From positions 8,250 to 14,341 of the forward strand of contig DEHO01000055.1 in the NCBI GenBank assembly GCA_002351955.1: a DNA stretch of 6,092 nucleotides. The letters are read 5' to 3'. Source of the stretch: Flavobacteriales bacterium UBA2798 (GTDB lineage Bacteria; Bacteroidota; Bacteroidia; Flavobacteriales_D; UBA2798). The notes below the pieces were generated by a model that searched no databases, was not told the DNA's origin, and was given only the letters and a program-made list of their open reading frames with translations. The position numbers and the translations under genes were made by a program. Shown piece after piece: positions 1-6,092 of this stretch. Position 1 is the stretch's first letter, and the number at the start of each line of letters is the position of its first letter.

Positions 1-94
1 CGTCTTAAACGCCCCCTCCCCTGCTGCAACTGCCAGTCTTGCCATTGGCGGACAAATTGCAGATATGGCCGAAAAACAATTCGGACTGAATTAA
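1..94 (+). CDS. lhgO: C-terminal fragment of an FAD-dependent oxidoreductase, probably L-2-hydroxyglutarate oxidase
   Basis: The reading frame starting at base 2 is open from the left edge and ends at TAA 92-94, giving the last 30 residues of a protein whose start lies outside the window. The tail contains NAPSPAATASLAIG, which closely resembles the C-terminal NAPSPAAT segment I remember from E. coli L-2-hydroxyglutarate oxidase (LhgO, DAO/FAD family). In that family this segment is part of the FAD-binding Rossmann domain near the flavin. LhgO oxidises L-2-hydroxyglutarate to 2-oxoglutarate and passes electrons to the membrane quinone pool. Only the tail is visible, so a different FAD-dependent oxidoreductase with a similar C-terminus remains possible. 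No convincing terminator hairpin follows; the next 100 bases are T-rich and contain no recognisable gene. Confidence 0.6.
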   Translation, partial: VLNAPSPAATASLAIGGQIADMAEKQFGLN

Positions 95-196
95 TTTTTG
101 GCTGTCAATCATTTTTTTCTTAATTTTTAGGTGCGATTGATGCTTCTCTTCATTGGCATTGTTATACGCAATTTCAAAAACCTAAAAAGCCTCGTT

Positions 197-1474
197 ATGA
201 AAAAAATTCTACTGCTCATTCTTATCGTATTTACCGGAACAATTTCATTTTCACAAACGGTTTGTAATCCAGGTGGAAATGTATTTATCTACTCCAATTA
301 CGATGGAGGCGAATTAAACATTGATGTGGACCTCAACATTCCCAATATTAAAATCGGCGTTGTTGGATATGAAGCAACACGGGTAAATATTACCGGTACA
401 TTTTCCGGGAATGTTACGGAGGTAATTTATGCCGGCTATCCGAGCACCAACAGTACCCATTGTAGTGTGCCTGTTGCAGCAACCAGTGTAAATGGTGTGT
501 CATCTTCCATTGTGAGCATCCTTAGTTTTCCTGCAGCCACTTATTCCAATCCGAACGGTTACAACAGTATCATTTGCAATTACAGCTGCAATACCACCTC
601 CAGCCAGGGAGGATGTAATACGGCAGATCAGGTAGCGCATTATTTTCTCATTCAATTTAGCGGAAGCATGTACTCGCATTTAACACAATACGGCTGTTGG
701 GTAAGTTCAACCACCTACCGCATATCCGACGGAGGCAATTGCTGTGCACAACCCGCAGTAGCACCCGTAGCCAATTTCACAGCTTCTGCAACAACAATTT
801 GCGAAGGAGAATGCATCGACTTCACTGACAATTCCACAGGAACACCAACATCCTGGACATGGACATTAACCGGTGCAGCCACAACAACAAGCAGCACACA
901 AAATCCAAGCGGAATTTGCTATCTCAATGCAGGAAGCTATACGGTAACCCTCACTGCAAGCAATGCACAGGGAACAAGCACATCAACCTCAAGTATTACA
1001 GTAACCGCACCTCCTGCGATTCCGGTTATCAATCTTTCAGGAAACAACCTCATTACAAGCGGAGGATCCAGCTATCAATGGAATCTTAACGGAACACCCA
1101 TTTCCGGAGCAACAACAGCTTCCTATGCACCTACTGCAAACGGAAACTACACGGTAACCATCACCAATGCTTCAGGATGCTCTTCCACTTCACTGCCATT
1201 CACCTATAATTCTGTTTCAATTAACGAAACAAATGCAACAGATTGGGCAATGGTATTTCCTGTTCCGGCAACTGAATTTATTCACCTTAAAATTGCAGAA
1301 TCAATGAACTGCACCTGGGGTAGTATTACGGATATCAACGGAAAAATAATCCTGAAATTCCCTGTCAACACCCATCAAATGCAACTTGACATCAGTTCCA
1401 TTCCTGCAGGCACCTACATCCTCACGCTGACAGGAAGTGAAAATGTTCTGACCAAAACCATCCAGATACAATAA
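197..1474 (+). CDS. Secreted PKD-domain protein with T9SS type A C-terminal sorting domain
   Basis: The protein has 425 residues from the ATG at 197. That start is preferred because it puts a textbook signal peptide first: MKK, a hydrophobic run at about 4-15, then SFSQ, with cleavage near residues 19-20. In-frame upstream starts (GTG 131, ATG 140) would add 22 or 19 residues ahead of it. Residues about 21-185 form a beta-rich region that I do not recognise, with cysteines at 23, 89, 127, 131, 140, 167, 182 and 183. Residues about 191-270 are a PKD domain (FTDNSTGTPTSWTWTL and AGSYTVTLTASN), with C202, C206 and C241 possibly disulfide-linked. Residues about 275-336 look like a short Ig-like domain (YQWNLNGTPISGAT, GNYTVTITNASGCSS). 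Residues about 350-425 match a T9SS type A sorting domain (FPVPATEF, ITDINGKII, DISSIPAGTYILTL, TKTIQIQ). Family knowledge predicts Sec export, then T9SS secretion to the cell surface or medium with removal of the tail. PKD and Ig-like modules usually serve adhesion or spacing; no catalytic motif is visible. The gene has its own terminator 23 bases downstream. There is no clear Shine-Dalgarno sequence. Confidence 0.88.
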   Translation: MKKILLLILIVFTGTISFSQTVCNPGGNVFIYSNYDGGELNIDVDLNIPNIKIGVVGYEATRVNITGTFSGNVTEVIYAGYPSTNSTHCSVPVAATSVNGVSSSIVSILSFPAATYSNPNGYNSIICNYSCNTTSSQGGCNTADQVAHYFLIQFSGSMYSHLTQYGCWVSSTTYRISDGGNCCAQPAVAPVANFTASATTICEGECIDFTDNSTGTPTSWTWTLTGAATTTSSTQNPSGICYLNAGSYTVTLTASNAQGTSTSTSSITVTAPPAIPVINLSGNNLITSGGSSYQWNLNGTPISGATTASYAPTANGNYTVTITNASGCSSTSLPFTYNSVSINETNATDWAMVFPVPATEFIHLKIAESMNCTWGSITDINGKIILKFPVNTHQMQLDISSIPAGTYILTLTGSENVLTKTIQIQ

Positions 1475-1497
1475 CCCGCCAAAAACCACTGCATCTA

Positions 1498-1530
1498 AAA
1501 ACGGGAAGCTAATACTTCCCGTTTTCTTTT
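1498..1530 (+). terminator. Rho-independent terminator after the T9SS cargo gene
   Basis: AAAACGGGAAG (1498-1508) pairs perfectly with CTTCCCGTTTT (1515-1525) around a 6-base loop (CTAATA). This is an 11-bp stem with a GC-rich core, followed by CTTTT (1526-1530), so the right arm and tail form a T-rich run. It starts 23 bases after the stop codon of the upstream gene and lies before the promoter of the next one, so it should separate the two transcription units. The symmetric A and T flanks mean it could also act on the opposite strand, but no minus-strand gene reaches it. Confidence 0.88.
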
Positions 1531-1546
1531 ACGGTAAATACCTTAG

Positions 1547-1575
1547 TTGGTAAAAAATACGGATCACTATCTTTA
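1547..1575 (+). promoter_or_regulatory. Predicted Bacteroidota-type promoter for the WD40-caspase gene
   Basis: TTG at 1547-1549 is followed after 18 bases by TATCTTTA at 1568-1575. The Bacteroidota housekeeping promoter is known as TTG (or TTTG), about 17-23 nt, TAnnTTTG. The match here is exact at -33 and misses only the final G at -7. Transcription would begin roughly at 1580-1585, leaving a leader of about 20 bases before the ATG at 1601, with no room for a riboswitch. The position just after the terminator at 1498-1530 supports the call. It is a motif match only. Confidence 0.5.
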
Positions 1576-1600
1576 GCTTCTCGCTATTCAACAATTCCCC

Positions 1601-4600
1601 ATGAAAAAATTCCGGTTCATTTTTCTCCTATTGATTGCTGTTGCAGCTAATGCACAAATTAGAATTGTACCGCAAACCGGACACATCGGCTGGTTTACCA
1701 TGGATGTTTCGCCTGACGGAAAACGAATGCTGAGTGCCGGTCCCGAAGGGAAAGTGATTTTATGGGACCTAGTATCATTTAAGGCCATTTGGTATGAATA
1801 CATTCACCGCGCACCAATCAACCAGGTTAAATGGCGTATGGATAACCGTTATTTTTTAACAGCATGCGAAGATTCTACCGTAACTGTTTGGGATACGGAA
1901 TCGATGAAAAAAATCAGAACCTATCATAGCAAATATCCTATTACCAGCGCAGCATTCAATCCAAAAGCAGATCTGATTACCTACGGCGATACCAAGGGAA
2001 ATATTTTTATGTTCCATTTGGTGAGCAATGAACAAATTCTGCATTTTAATGTGGGCTCCTCGGTAAACGATATGGTTTGGGTCGATAACGGATATGTTCT
2101 ATTCGCAGGCACAGAAAAGCATGGAGTGATGGGATTTGAAATGGATAAGGGGAAGAAAATACTGGACATGAAAATGACCGATGCTGTAACCGAACTTCAA
2201 TTGAGTCCGAACAATAAAATTCTGATCATAAATCTTGCCGGTGGCTCTACTGAAATCTGGAATCCTTCATCAGGAAAGGGATACGGCAGTATGCAAAACG
2301 CCGTCGTAAAAAGCAAAAATGGTTACAAGCAATTTTCACGTCCTGCTGCCACTTTTGATGGTCAGTTTGTGCTGATGTACGACAAAGATCACAATTTACA
2401 AATCGGAAGATTGGATCCCGTGCTTACCCAGATTTACGATGCAAAAATGCTGCAGAATGAGATCCGTATGATCAAGGCGAGTCCTGCCAACAATTCATTT
2501 CTCCTTGCTGACATGGATGGAGGTATCTGGATCTGTTTTTTTACAGAAAATGACTTTAATGATCAATCCCGACTCTATTGGCACAAGATGTTGTTCGAAC
2601 CGGAGAGAATCAGAAACCTGTATTTTAAACCGAACGATGAATCCATTGCCATGAAGGGTTCTTACGAATACGAATTCAATTTTAAAACAGGTGACCTTAC
2701 ACGAAGAGAGGATGATTCCACAGCGCTGGAAAATACCACCACCACAATGAAATTCTTTTCACCTTCAAGAATGGCAGATGGAATTTACTATGCCATTCAT
2801 ACCACCAAGGATGAAATGTACAAAATCAAAGATCAGGAATATGTTGAACCGGTAACGATGTATGCCCTGAGCAAAGACACTGCTGTAGTAGCATATATCG
2901 ACAACAATCAACTCAACATTTACCATATAAAGGAAGCGCGTTTTCTAAAACAGGAGAAAGTCAATCTGAAAGGATATACACTCTTCAACGGACACCTCAA
3001 CAATCAATTTGTAACGCTCGACAAAAAAGGCTTGCGCTTTATTGAATGCAATACACTTCAGGAAAAAACGCTGAAAGACGCAGGCAAATTACAATTGGCA
3101 TGGCTTACAGCAAGCGAAGACAACAGTATCGTTCATGCCTGTGATACGAAAGGAATTTATTATAGCTGGGAAACCGCAAGCGGAAAAGCGATCGCAGCAA
3201 AAGGTGATCTTGCAAAAATAAAAATCAGTCAGTTTGAGGTCGATAAAAACAACAGCATGATGATTGCTACCACATTTGATCAGCGACTGGTGCGTATTGA
3301 ACTCGCAAGCGGAAAAATCACACATGAGCTCAACAGTAAACTACCACCTGTAATTCATCTCAGCATCAATCACAAATGTGATCGTGTAGCTATTGCAGAT
3401 CTGGATGGAGTTGTGCATATTTTCGATACGCAATTACAAAAGGAAATCATCAGTATCATTCCTTCTCCTACAAACGGATTGATTGCCTATACACCCGACA
3501 ATTATTACATAGCCACCAAAGAAGCTGCGCAAAATGTGGCTCTCGTAAACGGCAATTCCGTACTCGGATTTGAACAGATCGATCTCAGGTACAATCGTCC
3601 CGACAAAGTTCTCTCTTCCATTGGAATTGCAGATGCCGGAGTAATCGCTTCGTATGAACGCGCCTGGAAAAAACGAATGGAGCGTTCAGGAATAATGGAA
3701 AGCACAGGAAATGAAGTGCCCACTGTTGAACTGGCAAATTTCAAATCGATACCTCTCACGACAGATCAAACAGAACTTGAACTTCATGTTAAAGGAACCA
3801 GCCAGAAAGGAATAAAAGCCGTAAAAATCTGGGTACGCGGTGTTCCTGTACTTGGAAGAAACGGAAAGGAGTTTGCGTCGAAAGACATTAAAAATTCTAT
3901 TGATATTAAACTAAAAGCACCTCTTATTTTTGGAACCAACAAGATTGAAATAGCGACCGTAAGTACAAACGGAACCGAATCGGAAAAAGTAGAATTTCTA
4001 ATCACCGGAAAAAAAGAAATTCCTCAGGATCTGTACATCGTGAGTATTGGTGTAAGTAAGTACAACGACAACCGCTACAACCTGCGTTATGCCGACAAAG
4101 ACGCAACAGATCTGGTTGGTGCACTAAAAAACACAAGAGCATTTGCCAATGTTCACAGCGAACTGATCACCAATGAAAATGTAACCCGCGAAAAAGTAAT
4201 TGCAACAAAAGAGCTCCTTAAAAAATCAAGACCAAACGATGTTGTGCTGGTTTTTGTTGCCGGTCACGGATTGCGTGATGCCAAATACGATTATTATTTT
4301 GCCACACACGATATCGATTTTAACGATCCGGGTAAAAGAGGAGTGTCGGATACCGAACTTGAGAACTTACTGGATTGCATAGGATCATTACGAAAATTGC
4401 TCTTTTTTGACACCTGCTTGAGCGGCGAAGTCGACAAAAATGAAGTCGAAACAACAGGAACGATTTCAACTGAAGCAGGCGATGTAAGTTTTCGGAATAC
4501 AGGAATTGGTCTTCGCAACAAACAACCATTAGGATTAAAAAACGCACAGTTCCTGATGAAGGAAGTATTTAATGATGTTAAACGAGGAACAGGAGCAACA

Positions 4601-4843
4601 GTCATCAGCTCGGCAGGAGGTGTTGAACTTGCAATGGAATCTTCCCAATGGAAAAACGGTTTGTTTACCTATTGCGTATTAACCGGACTAAAGGAAAAAT
4701 CGGCAGACAAAGACAAAGATGGTGAAGTGAGTCTTTCTGAATTGCAGCAGTACGTTAAGAAAGAAGTCACCCTGTTATCCAAAGGACGTCAGCTCCCTGA
4801 TTTTAAATCAGCAAACATGGATCTGGATTTCAGGTTGTGGTGA
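1601..4843 (+). CDS. Exported WD40 beta-propeller / caspase-fold (peptidase C14) fusion protein
   Basis: The protein has 1080 residues. Residues 1-18 are a signal peptide (MKK, hydrophobic core, ANA before Q19) with no lipobox, so it should cross the inner membrane. No later transmembrane segment and no T9SS tail is visible, so a periplasmic location is likely. Residues about 26-650 are degenerate WD40-like blades. The first two are clearest (GH 27-28 to LWDL 54-57; VTVWDT 94-99). Later ones lie near 192-225, 501-529, 541-572 and 584-614 (VVHIFDT), long enough for two propellers. A linker with FEQIDLRYNRPDKVL (657-671) leads to a charged helix, then an Ig-like beta domain (about 715-803). The caspase-fold domain spans about 811-1080: the first strand LYIVSIGVSKY (811-821), catalytic His889 in FVAGHG, catalytic Cys939 in FFDTCLSG, and a p10-like part (TVISSAGG, NGLFTYCVLTGL 1000-1030). 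An EF-hand-like loop, D1036 to E1047 (DKDKDGEVSLSE), follows. The dyad is intact, so the protein is probably an active cysteine peptidase. C14 members vary between Asp and Arg/Lys specificity, and the target cannot be read here. The start is supported by the signal peptide and by a promoter about 25 bases upstream; there is no Shine-Dalgarno sequence. Confidence 0.9.
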   Translation: MKKFRFIFLLLIAVAANAQIRIVPQTGHIGWFTMDVSPDGKRMLSAGPEGKVILWDLVSFKAIWYEYIHRAPINQVKWRMDNRYFLTACEDSTVTVWDTESMKKIRTYHSKYPITSAAFNPKADLITYGDTKGNIFMFHLVSNEQILHFNVGSSVNDMVWVDNGYVLFAGTEKHGVMGFEMDKGKKILDMKMTDAVTELQLSPNNKILIINLAGGSTEIWNPSSGKGYGSMQNAVVKSKNGYKQFSRPAATFDGQFVLMYDKDHNLQIGRLDPVLTQIYDAKMLQNEIRMIKASPANNSFLLADMDGGIWICFFTENDFNDQSRLYWHKMLFEPERIRNLYFKPNDESIAMKGSYEYEFNFKTGDLTRREDDSTALENTTTTMKFFSPSRMADGIYYAIHTTKDEMYKIKDQEYVEPVTMYALSKDTAVVAYIDNNQLNIYHIKEARFLKQEKVNLKGYTLFNGHLNNQFVTLDKKGLRFIECNTLQEKTLKDAGKLQLAWLTASEDNSIVHACDTKGIYYSWETASGKAIAAKGDLAKIKISQFEVDKNNSMMIATTFDQRLVRIELASGKITHELNSKLPPVIHLSINHKCDRVAIADLDGVVHIFDTQLQKEIISIIPSPTNGLIAYTPDNYYIATKEAAQNVALVNGNSVLGFEQIDLRYNRPDKVLSSIGIADAGVIASYERAWKKRMERSGIMESTGNEVPTVELANFKSIPLTTDQTELELHVKGTSQKGIKAVKIWVRGVPVLGRNGKEFASKDIKNSIDIKLKAPLIFGTNKIEIATVSTNGTESEKVEFLITGKKEIPQDLYIVSIGVSKYNDNRYNLRYADKDATDLVGALKNTRAFANVHSELITNENVTREKVIATKELLKKSRPNDVVLVFVAGHGLRDAKYDYYFATHDIDFNDPGKRGVSDTELENLLDCIGSLRKLLFFDTCLSGEVDKNEVETTGTISTEAGDVSFRNTGIGLRNKQPLGLKNAQFLMKEVFNDVKRGTGATVISSAGGVELAMESSQWKNGLFTYCVLTGLKEKSADKDKDGEVSLSELQQYVKKEVTLLSKGRQLPDFKSANMDLDFRLW

Positions 4844-4844
4844 T

Positions 4845-6020
4845 TCAGCGCGATGCATTCAAGGCTTGCTCCACATCTGCAATGATATCATCGACATGTT
4901 CAAGTCCGGCCGAGATGCGTACCATTCCGGGAGTGATTCCCACTGCTGCACGTTCTTCTTCGCTCAGTTTGGCATGTGTGGTAGATGCAGGATGAGAAAC
5001 GATGCTTCGTGTATCACCAAGGTTGGCTGTAAGCGATAACATTTTTACAGCATCCAAAAATCGTTTCCCGCGTTCTGCTCCGCCTTTAAGTTCGAAAGTT
5101 ACAATTGCGCCACCTGCCGACATTTGCTTTTTCGCAATTCCGTAATGCGGATGAGAAGGAAGAAATGGATAACGAATCATTGAAATATCTTCTTTCCTCT
5201 TTTCAAGCCATTGCGCAAGCTGAAATGCATTCGAGCAATGACGCTCCATCCGTACATCCAGTGTTTCAAGTGATTTGGATAATACCCACGCATTAAAAGG
5301 AGATAAAGCAGGACCTGTACTTCTGCAGAAGGCGTAAATTTCCTTGATCAGATTTTTTGGCCCAAGCACTACTCCACCCATTACGCGACCTTGTCCGTCG
5401 ATAAATTTAGTAGCGGAATGAATGATCAGATCGGCGCCAAATTTTTTGGGTTGTTGAAGAAGCGGTGTTGCAAAACAATTATCCACGACCAGAAGTAAGT
5501 TGTGTTTTTTTGCGAATGCACCCAACCACTCCAGATCAATAATTTCCACACCCGGATTCGTTGGTGTTTCTACATATATCATCTTAACATCAGGAGTGAG
5601 CAGCGATTCCCACGACTCCGGTTTATCGATATCGGCATAAATAGCCGTAATGTTCCACTTCGGAAATATTTTGGTGAACACCGTATGCGTCGCACCAAAA
5701 ACAGAACGGCAGGAGAGGATCTGATCACCACTCTTCAATAATGCAGCGAATGTTCCAAACACAGCAGCCATCCCCGAAGCAGTTGCGTAACCCGCTTCTG
5801 TACCTTCCAGCTTACACATCTTTTCTACAAACTCATCAACGTTCGGATTGGAAAAGCGGGAGTAGATCGGACGTTCGATCTCATCTGCAAATGCAGCGCG
5901 CATTTCTTCCGCATCATCAAATACAAAACTGGATGTGAGAAACATTGGAACGGCGTGTTCCTTAGAACCTGAAACCGTTACTTGTGTACGGATTGCCTCG
6001 GTTTGTTTTTTTGGTTTCAT
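4845..6020 (-). CDS. metZ: O-succinylhomoserine sulfhydrylase (MetZ-type Cys/Met metabolism PLP enzyme)
   Basis: The protein has 391 residues, the usual length for trans-sulfuration PLP enzymes. The family makes homocysteine directly from O-succinyl- (or O-acetyl-) homoserine and sulfide in the cytoplasm, for methionine synthesis. Visible family residues are YSRFSNPN (53-60), the phosphate-binding SGM (82-84), the VETPTNPG stretch (150-157), Asp180 that contacts the PLP ring nitrogen (VVDNCFATP), the PLP Schiff-base Lys205 in HSATKFIDGQGR, and Arg368 (MVRISAGLEHVDDI) for substrate carboxylate. The KFIDGQGRVMGG signature and SVFG at 107-109 (Phe108 where cystathionine synthases and lyases usually have Tyr) resemble MetZ rather than MetB, MetC or methionine gamma-lyase. 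This is from memory of the families, so the substrate remains inferred. The ATG overlaps the stop of the upstream gene in ATGA, which points to an operon and translational coupling. Its stop is one base from the stop of the convergent caspase gene. Confidence 0.82.
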   Translation of the reverse strand: MKPKKQTEAIRTQVTVSGSKEHAVPMFLTSSFVFDDAEEMRAAFADEIERPIYSRFSNPNVDEFVEKMCKLEGTEAGYATASGMAAVFGTFAALLKSGDQILSCRSVFGATHTVFTKIFPKWNITAIYADIDKPESWESLLTPDVKMIYVETPTNPGVEIIDLEWLGAFAKKHNLLLVVDNCFATPLLQQPKKFGADLIIHSATKFIDGQGRVMGGVVLGPKNLIKEIYAFCRSTGPALSPFNAWVLSKSLETLDVRMERHCSNAFQLAQWLEKRKEDISMIRYPFLPSHPHYGIAKKQMSAGGAIVTFELKGGAERGKRFLDAVKMLSLTANLGDTRSIVSHPASTTHAKLSEEERAAVGITPGMVRISAGLEHVDDIIADVEQALNASR

Positions 6021-6092
6021 ACCCTTTGTCCGTTTACAATGATTGCGTATTCAATTTGCGCAGTCGGTTCCAGGGTCTTCGACACGGAACAA
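6017..6092 (-). CDS. C-terminal fragment of an unidentified gene co-transcribed with metZ
   Basis: Reading leftward from the right edge, one minus-strand frame stays open for 24 codons and ends at TGA 6019-6017. The other two minus frames hit stops within this stretch. The visible tail ends in EPTAQIEYAIIVNGQRV. The TGA overlaps the metZ ATG as ATGA, the commonest arrangement for translationally coupled genes, and this is the main reason to believe the frame. I do not recognise the tail. A methionine or sulfur-metabolism gene would be a natural neighbour, but nothing in the 24 residues shows that. Confidence 0.55.
   Translation of the reverse strand, partial: CSVSKTLEPTAQIEYAIIVNGQRV

Noticed and set aside
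79..100. AATTC/GAATT inverted repeat followed by T-rich sequence as a terminator of the first gene
   Set aside because: The stem is only 5 bp with a single GC pair and sits inside the coding end; too weak to call.
92..176. Possible promoter elements (AATTTTTG at 93-100, TATACG at 163-168) for the PKD gene
   Set aside because: No TTG box at suitable spacing accompanies AATTTTTG, and TATACG does not fit the TAnnTTTG pattern. A promoter probably exists here but cannot be placed.
131..196. N-terminal extension of the PKD protein from GTG 131 or ATG 140
   Set aside because: It would bury the signal peptide 19-22 residues inside the protein. The ATG at 197 gives a standard Bacteroidota signal peptide.
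4294..4605. A 103-codon minus-strand open frame inside the caspase domain
   Set aside because: It lies opposite the most conserved part of the caspase gene, has no recognisable domain or start signals, and is explained by antisense codon composition.
1601..4843. Reading the WD40-caspase gene as a phage-defence effector
   Set aside because: The protein has a signal peptide and no neighbouring defence, CRISPR, gasdermin or nucleotide-signalling gene is present in the window, so nothing here supports that role.
5105..5938. Plus-strand open frames opposite metZ
   Set aside because: They mirror conserved PLP-enzyme codons, are short and show no family motif, so they are antisense shadows.

Overview
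The window looks like a chromosomal fragment of a member of the Bacteroidota. Three independent signs support this. The first complete protein ends in a type IX secretion (T9SS) type A sorting domain. The caspase-like gene is preceded by a good match to the Bacteroidota promoter (TTG, 18 nt, TATCTTTA). The start codons have no clear Shine-Dalgarno sequence, and base composition is moderately AT-rich. I cannot name the genus.

Layout, left to right. Positions 1-94 hold the last 30 codons of a plus-strand FAD-dependent oxidoreductase, probably L-2-hydroxyglutarate oxidase. Positions 197-1474 encode a 425-aa secreted protein: signal peptide, an unrecognised cysteine-containing N-terminal region, a PKD domain, a short Ig-like domain and a T9SS sorting domain. 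A perfect 11-bp hairpin with a T-rich tail (1498-1530) ends this unit. A separate promoter (1547-1575) then drives a 1080-aa exported protein (1601-4843). That protein joins a long WD40-like beta-propeller region, an Ig-like linker domain and a C-terminal caspase-fold (peptidase C14) domain with an intact His889/Cys939 dyad and an EF-hand-like calcium loop. On the minus strand, 6020-4845 encodes O-succinylhomoserine sulfhydrylase (MetZ-type, PLP-dependent). Its start overlaps by 4 nt the stop of an upstream gene that runs off the right edge (6092-6017).

The genes do not form one obvious pathway. The oxidoreductase and metZ are housekeeping metabolism. The secreted PKD protein and the WD40-caspase protein are both envelope or extracellular proteins, but a terminator and a promoter separate them, so they are probably independent transcription units. 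The most notable gene is the exported WD40-caspase fusion. Its architecture (sensor-like propeller plus protease in one chain, sent across the inner membrane) has no function I can assign from sequence. No CRISPR array, tRNA, rRNA, insertion sequence or large repeat was seen, and no gene-free stretch exceeds about 130 bases.
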